NCBI GenBank assembly: GCA_903813345.2
Contig: CAIIXF020000008.1
Coordinates: 20,816,822 to 20,880,821 of the forward strand
DNA length: 64,000 nt
Reading direction: 5' to 3'
Source: Owenia fusiformis
Lineage: Eukaryota; Annelida; Polychaeta; Sabellida; Oweniidae
The notes beneath the pieces were generated by a model. It saw only the letters and a list, made by a program, of their open reading frames with translations, searched no databases and was not told the DNA's origin. The translations under genes were made by a program, and so were the position numbers. Within the stretch, counting starts at the first letter, position 1; every line of letters begins with the position of its first letter. Shown piece by piece: positions 1 through 10,953 of the stretch.

Positions 1-599
1 CATGCTCAAAATATTCCAAATTCACCAATTCATAGATCTTTCTATGTCTGCATTCACTTTGTTGGCACAGATGGTATTAAATGTTTCCTAAATTATACAC
101 AAATTAGGCCCCTGCAAATTACTTGTTTGTTCAACAGGGACGAGCGGGCCATTTCAAAACCTCCATGGTCAAATCTTTAAAGATAAAGGATTTTCATTCA
201 TTTTGACACATCTTTTACCAGTTTTTCAGGAAAAGAAAAAATGAAGTAAAAGTATGATCACTAAGTCTGGATCCCTGGATCCAAAAGGTATCCTGTTAGA
301 CAGACACGTTACCTGCCTAGCATGAACTTTGTCAAACCAGTTTATATTTAGAAACTTTATTTTTATACCTGGGTTTTTATAGTATTTGAATATGGACAAT
401 ATATTCTCATTGATGAACTAAAATTTCTGTATTTCTAAATCTGAAGTATATCTGGAGAAATTATTTGAAGAGAGATCTCAGATCATGTACAATATAACCA
501 GTCTAATTTGAACACCACTGAGACTGGCAAAAAGTGTTCACATACAAGGTTTTTAGAAAATGGACAAATAGGCCTAGAGTTCAAACTTCCTTGAAAGCC

Positions 600-647
600 A
601 CTGGCGGATCTTGGGGGGGGGGGGGTTCTGGTTCCCAGATCCGCCCC
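600..647. mobile_element. 48-bp hAT-like mini-element
   Basis: The ends are inverted repeats (ACTGGCGGATCT at the left, AGATCCGCCCC at the right) around a 13-base G tract. The element is flanked on both sides by the same 8 bases, TGAAAGCC (592-599 and 648-655). An 8-bp duplication is the hAT hallmark. A related terminus recurs near 18.0 kb. It has no coding capacity and is unusually short for a mobile unit. Confidence 0.6.
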
Positions 648-655
648 TGAAAGCC

Positions 656-2395
656 CAAGGTTCGCATTACATAGGTGTTTGGATATATAGGTTCTACTGT
701 ATGTATAACATAAAGAATATATTAGATGGATATGGAAATTTCTGTTATTTGCAATATTAAGTTAGCTCCATATTTAAATTCAAAATGAGATCTAAAGTAA
801 TAAAGATATATGTACAGTAAGATTAGGTAACATATAATGGACTCAAGAAGTACTTGGCATAATATATTTTATCGCCAACCATTTTAAAGAGAACAAGCTG
901 ACATATATTTGCCACTCAACCTATTGCAAATCAAAATTAGTTTTTCTTTAAATTTTCTTGCCAAGGTAATTCTTTCTAAATAGATCTTTCTGTAGATCCT
1001 CTGACCAAGATTTACTTGTTTTGCAATTGCCATTTGAGTATATATGCTTCAACAAAAATCTGTGTTGAAAATTGATATTTGAGACCTGAGTTGTAGGGGA
1101 GAGCCTAATTAGAACAATTCTGGTGACACAGTCTTAAGTATATATTTTGTCAAGATCTTTTTTATCAATACATAGGAACGTTTAAAAATAGAATGAATAA
1201 GATGTAAACAAGTAAATAAATGTGTTATTTTTAAGTGAAGAAGTAAACATTCTGTTGCTGATGTTCCTGACGTAATAGTGTTGTAGTAACGAATACAGGT
1301 GTATCATATATCTAGATACAGTCTGCCACTAGTATCTCTCAGTAGTAAACTTCAGATCACACCAGATCACTACAGCCTTCCAAAATATCTTAATCAATTT
1401 CCTGAATCTGGTTATTTTCTCTTTTAAATTTGATAGAAATAATTGAGATTTAGGCATTTGTATACAATTTAGAGTGTTACGTTTATATTTGTGTACAGTT
1501 TTCCCAGCTCATCTTACTGTTTTAGTTAGTATTTTGTAAATGAAATCACGCCTCTCTCCGGATTTTACAAGAGGGTATGCCTCCAAGTTCGTGAGAAACT
1601 TGTGACCTACCAACCTTTCCTATCTACCCTGCTAACTAGATTAACTCTCTCCACATTTTTCCAGTGAATCTGGGGATGGTATTTTACGTCAGTTAAATTA
1701 TGATATATCAAGGTAGAGCTGTCAAACATGGTAGAGGTACTGGGAATTAAAATTAACACCTGGTTAACTATTAATAAGGTCAAATCTGAAAGAGCCAATA
1801 TCAATTTATACCTGTGTTAATGGGGATCCGAGTATGAGAGTCAAAAGTGAATTTCATCATGAAATGTTGTGATACAGTGATACCTTACAAATGAGCTGAT
1901 ATTTCATTAAAGACCTGGAATTATCCCTGGATTTACGCATGGAATATTGCCACAAAAAGAACTGAAATCTTTCGCAAAAATATCAAATGACATTATTTTG
2001 GATATATTTTTAATTTCTAAAGGAGTGTAATTTATGCTGTTCCTGGTAAGTAATTATTTAATAATATCATCAAATTATTATTCAAGTCCCTTAAACCAGT
2101 TTTCCATAGTTATCATAATATTCATAAAACTAGGATGCCAAAATAAAAAAAAATAAAAACAGTATTTTCGCAAATTGTAGAAAAAACATTTTTGGCAAAT
2201 TTGCATTAAACCATTGATGTTAACAGATTTTTGCTACTTGACTCAAATTGAGGCTGAAAGTAACAATGACCAATCAGTTGTTTTAATTAGACTTATAGTT
2301 TACGGGAAGAAAAAGCACTCTTTACTTTGGAATAAAAATAACATATGATTAACACATCAAATGATTTTTATCTACTCTCGGATACTGATATCTCT
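656..2395. other. AT-rich sequence, nothing recognised
   Basis: No repeat with recognisable ends, no RNA gene and no convincing coding stretch. The longest open frames are under about 65 codons, as expected by chance in AT-rich DNA. Confidence 0.6.
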
Positions 2396-2399
2396 CTCA

Positions 2400-2800
2400 A
2401 TACACTCGCTGTACAGACATCATATCCATTCATGGATACACTTGTTCCTGTTTTTCCTTCACAGTTTTCTCTTGTATGGATCATAGCCTTTTCAAATCAG
2501 TGACTGAACTAACCTGTTATGGATTACATTTCCAAGAGTATACATACAACATATTGTCTCCAGTGTGGATCCAAACTCTTTTCATAATATAATGCATTAG
2601 CAGGGAACAGATCATGAAAGCCATTTGCAAGAGAACATACACATAACAATCCAGTCAATTGTGAATTGTATTAAGGAAACATATTTGTGAGAGCATGTAT
2701 ACAACAACTTTTTCTCCAGTGTGTATCCAAATTACATCATTAATAACATGTGAAAGAGCATACATACACATAGACGAACTTTTTCCAGTATGTACACTAC
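2400..2800 (-). pseudogene. Decayed C2H2 zinc-finger array relic
   Basis: Read on the minus strand, the stretch repeatedly gives the zinc-finger linker signature (consensus HTGEK). WIHTGEK lies at about 2708-2728, IHTGDN at about 2552-2572, VHTGK at about 2776-2792 and IHTREN at about 2463-2480. A fifth, badly damaged copy is near 2651. Linker spacings are about 89, 91, 65 and 65 bp, against the 84-bp period of intact C2H2 arrays, so indels have accumulated. Between linkers there are stop codons and frame changes. One finger keeps an LKR segment where the helix should be, followed by a one-base shift before the linker. The cysteines and histidines are largely lost. It cannot make a protein. 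It is best read as a fragment of a zinc-finger gene or processed copy; an unrelated minisatellite mimicking the linker is the alternative. Confidence 0.5.
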
Positions 2801-2890
2801 TACAAAAGCAAACATTTTGGAAAAAATTGTAAGTGCACTTTCATATGTTTTGATACAATTGTCAATAAAAGAAATATATATATATAGCAT

Positions 2891-3085
2891 ACAAAGGCCC
2901 GTAGCCAGGATTTGCCAAGGGGGTTCACTTTTTAAAGAATTCTAGGGAGATTCATTTTTGGCAACTTTGGCCCAAAAAATGACCAAAATCACTTGGAAAG
3001 TGCTGAGAATGGTGAACAACTGCATGATTTTGAAAGAATTCTTGGCCAGGGGACAAGGGGAGGGGGGAGCCCCCTTGCTACGGGT
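2891..3085. mobile_element. GTAGCCAGG-family MITE, copy 1
   Basis: The left end reads CAAAGGCCCGTAGCCAGG and the right end (reverse complement) CAGACCCGTAGCAAGG. Both flanks carry GCATA, a 5-bp target duplication. The interior shares the 'CAACTTTGGCCCAAAA ... ATGGTGAA ... TGCATGATTTTGAAAGAATT' core with the copies at 3.6, 6.1 and 6.7 kb. It is non-coding. A 5-bp duplication with CAGG-type ends would fit a hAT subgroup, but this is unproven. Confidence 0.6.
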
Positions 3086-3589
3086 CTGGCATAAATTGTA
3101 ATGATATAGATATAATACAGCATATTTCCAGTTTAACCCAAGTTCCTAACCACATGTACATTAATATAGCTCATTGGGTCATTATCATTGAAACCATTTG
3201 TAAGAATGCTTCTAAAAGTTGCAGACACAATATTAATTTGTAAATAAACATTTCCATGGAGTGAACACATGCCCTGCCTAATTAGTGCCTAAATGATTCC
3301 TCTTCCCCAGGTAAATATACATAACACCAACCAGGTGAAATAACTTACCTGTAATTAAGGTAATCAGCTTGTTCTTCAGGTTCAATATAAGTAAAGCACC
3401 AAGATATAATTCAGTCTTCAAAGTATTTGATGATGAGTGTCTGAAAAACATGAAATTTATATTAATTATTTAATTCAATTATGTTATTATACATATCATA
3501 TTACAGAATCAGAAATATAAATTATCAAAGAGACTGAATGAGTCTCTGGTTAATATTGAATGATAAAAAAGGAATATGCATACATTGTC

Positions 3590-3783
3590 AGGCCTGTAGC
3601 CAGGGGGGGGGGGGATTCGCAGGCCCCCCTGGCCAAAAATTCTTTCAGAATCATGCAGTTTTTCACCATTTTGAGCACTTCTCAAGTGATTTTAGCCCTA
3701 TTTGGGGCAATATTGTCAAATGTGAACCCCCCATGGAAATTTTTGAAAACTGAACCCCTTGGCAAATCCTGGCTACAGGCCTG
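3590..3783. mobile_element. GTAGCCAGG-family MITE, copy 2 (best-preserved ends)
   Basis: This copy is inverted relative to copy 1. Its perfect terminal inverted repeats are CAGGCCTGTAGCCAGG and CCTGGCTACAGGCCTG. ATTGT abuts both ends as a 5-bp target duplication. A 12-base G tract lies just inside the left end. Two short open frames cross it but are by-products of the repeat. Confidence 0.65.
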
Positions 3784-4747
3784 ATTGTAAACAGGTAAAA
3801 GCAACATTAAGAGTTGATATTGAGTGCCACAGGGCGATATGTCATACTGAACTCTGATTTCCTTTCTTTGGAAAGTTACATAGCAGACAAGTCAAGATAG
3901 TGGTGTTATACACAATTGTTGATTGAAAGGCATTTGGCTAGAATCATCAGACTAAAATCATTCCAGTTTTTGGTAACTGCAAAAATAGTTTGGAATATGG
4001 CATATTGGTATCAATAATTATCTCCAAAGTACCTTGTGGTAGAAAAGAAATATTGTGGTCTCATATATAACTACAGTAGTTGGAACAAGATGTCAGAGTG
4101 AATGCTGCAGACATTGATGCTAAATATGATACCCTGCTATTTATAGAGCTGTCTGGTCAGATAGGTATTGACTGGGACTTCACTGGGGTTCCTGAGATAT
4201 GAGAAATCATGGTCAAACTTTAACCCCATGGTATTTGTATCAAATTACTTCTTCCAGGTTCTTTTACTACTTATGATAAGTGAATCATGCATTAGCAGAA
4301 GGGGACTATAATCAAAATGCTAGTATCAGTATGGCAGACATGGGGAGGCTCCCCAAATTTGGTGCCTAAAAATGTTAGGGCCCGGGCCGAAGGAGGGACA
4401 TCAGTGAGATCAGTAAAATCATATGCGTCAAATAATTTGGCTTTAAGTATACTGGTGAATGGCACTTTATACCATAAAATATACAGGTCATGTACAGTGA
4501 AAAACTTCTAATCCAAATATCCAAATTATATACAGAATATACAGATTTCAAGGGATTTTAGTTAAAACATGTATGATGCACTCATATACTGGGTGTACTG
4601 GGCATAATTATTTTAAAACAAGATTATGTTTAAAATAGGCATACTTATATCAATTTGGCAACAAAATTAGGTTTAGGATCACATGACATCTGAATTATTT
4701 TTTCATAAATTTCATCAATGTATATGTTACAATAATTTTAAAACTGT
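3784..4747. other. AT-rich sequence, nothing recognised
   Basis: A slightly GC-richer patch at 4320-4430 has a 64-codon open frame, but no splice context or recognisable motif supports it as an exon. Confidence 0.5.
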
Positions 4748-5182
4748 TTCAATAGACAAGATGCGAGTAGAAATAATCTTGATTTATGTAATTAAATATT
4801 CAAAATTCAGTCAAAATGATGTCATATTTGAAATCTACAAGTAAAATAATTTCTAGAAATATGGTTTCAAAAATCAACTTTGAAACTTTTTGAAATTGTG
4901 ACTTCTAGTTCAGTGAGATTCCCCATAGACCCCACGTTAAAGAATCACAAAAAGTGAAATATCTGTTCTTGTATTGGACAGATAATATGTTCTTTACTGG
5001 ACATATTTCAATTTGCATAACTATTAGATATATAAGGGTGATATGAAAATTGAACCAGTAAAACTGATTAATATTCAAGTTCAAGGGAACTTTCTAATAT
5101 ATATACCTGCCATGCTATCTGACCCGAATAAGCCACCTGGTGGTGAAACTGGTAACTACCTACTCGCATCTGAGTTATTGAA
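4748..5182. mobile_element. GATGCGAGTAG-family inverted-repeat element, copy 1
   Basis: About 435 bp, bounded by inverted repeats containing AGATGCGAGTAG / CTACTCGCATCT. Outside that core lie weaker matches (TTCAATAG at the left, TTATTGAA at the right). A full-length relative lies at 23.0 kb. Conserved interior blocks include the 'GAGATTCCCCATAGACCCCA' block and GCCACCTGGTGG near the right end. No coding frame. I could not fix a target duplication. Confidence 0.6.
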
Positions 5183-6139
5183 AATCTGTTTTGCGGAATG
5201 ATGTGAGTTGAGAACAGAAAGTAACACAAAGTTGCATAAAAATGAATATTGAACACCTGGCTAATTTGGTACATTATCCTAAAAATGCCAATTGTACATT
5301 GCTTATAAAAAGCTGTATGGCAAAGTTGGGGGGGGAGGACTTCATTTTTTTATTAAGAAGGACTAAATTTTAAAAAGTGTACCCAAAGAGTCTAACATAT
5401 TTTACCATGGGAAAAATTTATTATGGCACAATGAATATAACATAACCATTCCCCTGTGAAGTATTTCAGAACACTATTTTGAGCAGTTACAATTTCTTTA
5501 AGAACTGAATAAGCTGTAAATCATACCAAGATGCGAACTGAGTAGGTTGAGATGGTTGATGGATCATAACATGGTTACCACCAGGGATCAGACACCTTCA
5601 TAGTTATCTGTTCATCACTATAGTCAGTATACTGTCAACTATACATCCCAGAAAATCTAGGCTGATTGATCAATATCTGAGATTTAGGCTCGGTGAGATC
5701 AGAGATTTATTGAAACTGAAAGAGTGAAGACGAAGCTCTCTTTTAAGAAGTGAAGTCGAACGAATGTAAAGGGTAAAGATTTCCGTACCTGAGAGAATTT
5801 TATTTATGAACATTCATTAATCCTTTATTTCAAATTTTTACGAACTGTGAACCCATCTTTTGTTAATTGAAACCTTTAACATTTCTTTTCCAAAAAATGG
5901 TTTAAAAGGAGCAATTAATTATGTGTAGACTATGCGTTTAATATCACTTTCTGGTAATTTCCTGATTTATGTTATATGATAGTCATTCCAGACTGAAGAG
6001 CTCTAAAGATAAGGCAATTGCACCTGATAAAGAACAACTGGTCAGTTCATCCAGCCACTGCTGACCTTTGATTCCTCCTGATTAAGAGATTAAAGAAACC
6101 AGAGATGATACACCTTACTAAGAATTTTACAAGATTCAT
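5183..6139. other. AT-rich sequence, nothing recognised
   Basis: Only short chance frames and a G-rich run near 5330. No repeat boundaries seen. Confidence 0.5.
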
Positions 6140-6288
6140 CAGGCCCCTTAGCCAGCTCTTGCTAAGGTTCACTTTTCAAAAAATTCCAGGGGGCTCATAC
6201 TTGACAACTTTGGCCCAAAATCACTTGTAAAAGTATTCAGATATCCATATTCAGAATGGTGAAAATGTGCATGCCAGGGGAGGGGGGG
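6140..6288. mobile_element. GTAGCCAGG-family MITE, copy 3 (right end lost)
   Basis: Starts with CAGGCCCCTTAGCCAG, followed by the family core (TTCACTTTTCAAAAAATTCC, CAACTTTGGCCCAAAATCAC). It fades out in a G-rich run. No matching right terminus or target duplication is visible, so this copy is truncated or rearranged. Confidence 0.55.
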
Positions 6289-6642
6289 GTGATGTTGGTG
6301 TTCGGATCTGCTCATCAGTTTCCATGAACTAACAGATCGAAGTATTCATGCATGTTTTAATATATACATACTAGTATATTTGAGATGGTGCGCAATAATT
6401 TTCCCAGTTCATGGACATGAATTCAGTATTTCGTGAAGGATTGACCACCATGAAACGCATTTAGGGTCATGTTCTGTGGTGATATTATGGGTATAGGGGT
6501 CTAATTCATCACAGTACTCACTAGGGGATAAATATCATATCAAATTAACGTTAACTAATGAGCATAGGATGAAGAAGTACATTTACCTCAATTACAAAAT
6601 ATACCTGTGCTAGCTGCAATTTTGACATGTCATTTTTTGTAT

Positions 6643-6692
6643 AAAGTAGGAGGGTAAAGTATTTCAAGAGAAATACTTTACTCAACTACTTT
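6643..6692. repeat. Perfect hairpin, 12-bp stem with 4-base loop
   Basis: GTAAAGTATTTC (6654-6665) and GAAATACTTTAC (6670-6681) are perfect complements around AAGA. Outer arms AAAGTAG and CTACTTT extend the fold. It abuts MITE copy 4, whose left terminus is missing. Confidence 0.6.
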
Positions 6693-6694
6693 AC

Positions 6695-6861
6695 CCAACC
6701 CGGCGGAAAATTCCTTCAAAATCATGCAGTTTTACACCATTCTGAGCACTTTACAAGTGAGTTTATCTGTTTTTGGGCCAAAGTTGTCAAAACTGAACCC
6801 CCTTGAATTTTTTAGAAAGTGAGCCCCCCCCCCCGCTGGCCAATCCTGGCTATTGGTATGA
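6695..6861. mobile_element. GTAGCCAGG-family MITE, copy 4 (degenerate)
   Basis: Same orientation as copy 2. The core (AATCATGCAGTTTTACACCATT, GGGCCAAAGTTGTCAAAA) and the right end (CCAATCCTGGCTATTGGTA) are recognisable. The left terminus is gone or replaced next to the hairpin. Confidence 0.55.
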
Positions 6862-7530
6862 TATGGCTACTAAATGAAGTCTTGACAAATGATGAACGAA
6901 CAAAGGCTGCATTCAGGTCTATATCACAACCATGAAATAATACAAAAATATGAAATCTGTCAACAGTTCCTTTGCTATGGATCTTATATCACAAAGGGTA
7001 AAACTAGAAAAGGGAAAACAATTTCATACACACAATTTAAACTCATCCCAAGTACACAATTTGCACTGTCATTTCTGTCCTTGTTTGAACCCTAATTGAC
7101 CAGTCTGCTATGACTAAACTGAAAAACTTGGCATTAGAATCAAGACCTGTCACTCGCCACCAAAACAACAGTTAAATAATTTGTTTAAAACTCTAATAGA
7201 ATTTCAATTCCAACAGCCAGGTTCAAATGTGCCAAATGTCATGTCTGAATTCCATTTTGTAATTAATCGCAAATATAAATAAGGCACAGTTTAACAATAT
7301 TGTACCATAAATGTAATAAACTATGGTCAAAATGCTGATTAGGCTAAAAATTTAAAAACTTTACAATGGCAACCAAATAATTTAGCCAGCATACAAAGAA
7401 ACATTTGCATATCGAGAAACATCCCTAAAATTCAAATCAATCTATTAGGCTGTTTTCCTAGAATTAAGCAGACAAAAATTAAGACACCACCTAATGCCTG
7501 TTCAGAAAATAACCCCCCCCCCACCAATAT
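6862..7530. other. AT-rich sequence, nothing recognised
   Basis: A 68-codon frame at 6889-7095 has no supporting context. No repeat structure seen. Confidence 0.5.
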
Positions 7531-7647
7531 GATGACAACATTGTAGCTTTCTAGTTAAAAAAATAAAATAGGTTAATAGATTGCATCTGATGACAACATT
7601 GTAGCTTTCTAGTTAAAAAAAATAAAATAGGTTAATAGATTGCATCT
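7531..7647. repeat. 58-bp tandem duplication
   Basis: The unit at 7531-7588 is repeated at 7589-7647. The only difference I see is one extra A in the A-run. Near-identity implies a recent duplication. Confidence 0.85.
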
Positions 7648-7710
7648 TCATATAATATTTCATATATGGTTCTATGTTCATTAATTGAATACAAATTGAC
7701 TGGTAAATTA

Positions 7711-7728
7711 GTGTAGTGTAGTGTAGTT
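7711..7728. repeat. Short (GTGTA)n run
   Basis: About three and a half copies of GTGTA in tandem. Confidence 0.6.
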
Positions 7729-8095
7729 TTGTGAAATTTCATTTTGTAATGACTAATATGTCAGGTCATGACATCTAAAGAGTCAATAAAAGATATATAT
7801 AATGAAGAACAAAAATGTTCGGGGCATTTGTTTTACTCTGATAGTAAATAACCTGGGGAACCTCAACATATTTCAATATTTCAAAGTAAAGAGCTCACTG
7901 AGGAAAGGAATGCTTTACAAGTTAGTAGCTCCACAATCTTACAAGGTCATCTTTATTGAGAATTCATATCATCATATACTCATAAAAGAAAAATTTGGTG
8001 TAGGATGGTAACATGTGACAAAGTTTTGGAAATTGAAATGTGAGGGGGAGGGTAGATGGATTGTGCATGGTACGTACTGAACAGTAGTTTCGCAC

Positions 8096-8262
8096 AGTAA
8101 AACTTGTCAAATGTAACACCTCTCAGTTAGGAACACCTCTCTATAACTTAGGAACACCCCTGGTAGAAACACATCTCTGTTAGGAATTCATCTCTATATG
8201 GAACAGTTTTCTAAAGAACCAAGTCCCATTTACTTAGGTCAATGAAACAGTTTTGTTAAGAA
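8096..8262. repeat. Degenerate short tandem repeat (GGAACACCTCTCT)
   Basis: The motif TTAGGAACACCTCTCTAT recurs about every 20 bases with increasing divergence. A similar 'GGTGTTCACTAGAGAGG' pattern appears near 49.7 kb. Repeats of this style are common in invertebrate intergenic DNA. No coding meaning. Confidence 0.5.
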
Positions 8263-8320
8263 CATGTTTTGAAAGAGATGTATATCATGCACAAGTATGT
8301 GGAATATAATGGATGTACCT

Positions 8321-8640
8321 TAGTCCACCCGTATAGCTCAGCAGTAGCAAAGGTACCTCTAACGCAATAGGGCCCGGATTCGATCATCGGTTCAGGCAAG
8401 ACTTGCTTGTTTGTGTAAAGTACTTCAGGGTGTTTGACTATGTGGTCCACAACTCGTACAAAAGGCATGTACGCATGTATGTACGCACATAAAATAACAC
8501 AGGGTTCCTTTGAGGGTGGGTTTCTGGGTCTTCCAGGCTAATTACGTAAATTAAGACGACCACATATCTACGGGATATACCCAAGAGGTATTTCTCACCT
8601 TTATTGGTGATAAACAAAATATAATACAATACAATATTAG
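8321..8640 (+). mobile_element. tRNA-derived SINE
   Basis: The head has an A-box-like TAGCTCAGCAG at 8334-8344 and a B-box-like GGATTCGATCA at 8376-8386, the spacing expected of a polymerase III internal promoter. It does not fold as a functional tRNA. An unrelated body follows, ending in an AT-rich tail with tandem ATACA-like units (about 8620-8640). GTACCT occurs just before the head (8315-8320) and just after the tail (8641-8646), consistent with a short target duplication. I cannot name the partner LINE. Confidence 0.55.
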
Positions 8641-8995
8641 GTACCTGTCTGATAATATGCATGTGCATTATCATTTAGCAACATGTAATGGATAATACTT
8701 GAAGTAAAAACATTATTTGATTACCACCTTATTGATACAGCTAACCATGAGTGGCTTATCAAGAGCAAGGAAAACTAACATTTTGTATTACCCAGCAATT
8801 AATTTGAATAATAAAAGGATTATTTGTTGCTTTTCCTGGCTGTTGCGGAAAACAGTTGACAAATGATTGAGTTTAATTATTTTAATATATGACATATTTC
8901 TTACTACATCATGCTTAATAACTCTCCAGGGTATCTGCTGTGGTGGTAGTGGGTGAGTTGGGGGGGGGGGGGGTAACTAACAATTTATGGCGGAA
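8641..8995. other. AT-rich sequence with a 14-base G tract
   Basis: The poly(G) run is at 8960-8973. Nothing else recognised. Confidence 0.5.
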
Positions 8996-9014
8996 CATTA
9001 GGATGGTTTTAAAG

Positions 9015-9112
9015 TTGCAATTGAATAAACACAAGGAGCACATGGGTCTCAAACTCGCAACCTCATGGTTATGGCACCCAATCGCCTAGCCTGAACGTGC
9101 TGGCGCTCAAGC
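9015..9112 (-). mobile_element. Possible tRNA-like SINE head fragment
   Basis: The minus strand reads GGGCTTGAGCGCCAGC (D-arm-like) and about 40 bases later GGTTGCGAGTTTGAGACC (B-box-like). The GC content stands out from the neighbours. The fragment lacks a tail and clear ends. Confidence 0.35.
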
Positions 9113-9459
9113 CCTCCCGGCCAACAAATTTTAAGGTATCACAAAATTTCCATTGTATTATAGTGTTTTCAAATGTTGCCCTTTGTGATTCTGCTAAAAA
9201 TCCAACCAATCCATATATGTGTATCATTGCTTCCTTTTCAGTCATTGTGTGATGAAGTAAATAATCAGGAATAACACCTTGTGAGAAAATAGCACAATAC
9301 ATGAGAGTATAACTAGAGACAGAGAATCTAATGAGGAACTATACACAGATATATCTGCGTACAGTACAGTGAATAAGGCAGTTAAATACAGTGGAGGTAA
9401 GAACCATATTTATTAGAGTAATATGATATTTAACTTTTTCAATTTCAAATTCAGTATAT

Positions 9460-10922
9460 CACACTACCCTACCACGTGACCACGGGAAACAGGGTACAGC
9501 TAAGTTGCAAATGGAGGACGTGGGTTTAATTCCATATTTCTGAACGTAAAATACATTTTACATTTATTTCTAGTATTCTACCAGACATAGAATTGATTCA
9601 TCAAGCAGTTTGTAGAATATTGTTGGCAAAAAACCACAATAGGCAAAGATAGATAATAGTGGGCGCAGTGAAGCAAAACTCAATGCAATACACGATACAT
9701 TCCAGTAAATCTATCAACGTACAGGGAGCATGTAAGTTTCCCTTCGAAAATGTTGCATAGATATGTAACAAAAAACCCAGTTAACTGTTATTTAAACTGC
9801 GTGTCATCGTGTTATATGTGGATACGTTTTCCAGTATGTTATTCAACTGTATTTTTGTGAATTAATTGTTTTTCTAAAATCTTAAGATGCAAAAAACGTC
9901 GTCCCAGAAATGTATCTTTACTTTTGCCGTAAGGCATAACTTATTGTGAAACATTTTTCCTTTTGTCACAAAGAGGATAATGTTTGTTTCGAGGTGTCTT
10001 GTGATGAGCGTTTCATGATTAAATGAAAATCACTGGAGCAGATACCATCAAAAAACATCTGACATTCAACACGTCATATAAGACTACATCGATCTGGTAT
10101 TAGTTTTTTTACAATAATAGAAAAATACGATGTCATATCAGCGCTACAGCAAATCGTGAAGAACAAAATGCTCTCAAGTCGTGGCATGATGGTATTTTGA
10201 ACAAAATATAAATTTAAATGATCGATTTTTGAGGACGGTAGTGAATTAGACCATTCAAGGGGTTATATAGAAAGATTCTTTACATGTTGTTCAGGCAATT
10301 TTAATTATTCTGAATAGCGGATAGTCATTAATCCTGATAGTGATATATTTAATTTCGTTATTTCATTTCAATTTGATACCCTAGTAACACGTATAATCTA
10401 GCGTTCTTGTTAATTTAATGACTAAAATGCATATACGACCTGAAAACCCGTGTCTAAATCTACAAAATAATGTTTACTTTATTTGGATTAAATAACAATT
10501 GATGACACCTCAAAGCATCAACAAGCGGCTTTTTAGCATTATTTTCACTGTTTGCAACGTAAATGTACATGAGATCGGGAGTATGCCTGTATAATCAGCT
10601 TACTTTCTCGCTCCCTGTACTATTGAGCAATTTACATTCCTTGTACCCTGTATTGATCAACTTTTGCAACTGTGTACCGTGTACTATGACATATGAAATA
10701 TTTTAAAATTGAAAACGATATTATTTACATTCTTTCTTCAACTATCATATAACTTGGAACATGGACTTCACTATTGCACCACTGAAGTTCAGCGAATAGC
10801 AATATTGACTCACTCCGAGCACCAAACGTATTAACCTTTTGACTAAGCAGTCGAAATACTCAAAAGCGACGTGGTTGAAAGCCAAAAAATTCGCGCATGC
10901 GCTATCGAGGTAGGGTAGTGTG
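9460..10922. mobile_element. 1.46-kb element with CACACTACCCTACC termini
   Basis: CACACTACCCTACC at 9460-9473 and its exact reverse complement at 10909-10922 bound the stretch. TATAT flanks both ends (9455-9459 and 10923-10927), giving a 5-bp (or 3-bp TAT) target duplication. The interior is clearly richer in CpG than its surroundings and has no frame of useful length, so it would be non-autonomous. The termini contain CACTA, as in the EnSpm/CACTA superfamily. A 5-bp duplication with CAC ends would also fit Transib-type elements. Assignment is open. Confidence 0.6.
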
Positions 10923-10930
10923 TATATGGG

Positions 10931-10953
10931 ATAGGATATAAATCATATCCTAT
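10931..10953. repeat. 9-bp perfect hairpin
   Basis: ATAGGATAT and ATATCCTAT are separated by AAATC, just outside the right end of the preceding element. Confidence 0.6.

Noticed and set aside
7802-8011. 69-codon plus-strand frame as a small protein gene
   Set aside because: AT-rich chance composition and no supporting signals.
8321-8400. Functional tRNA gene
   Set aside because: The A- and B-box-like motifs are present but the stems do not pair properly and a SINE body follows.
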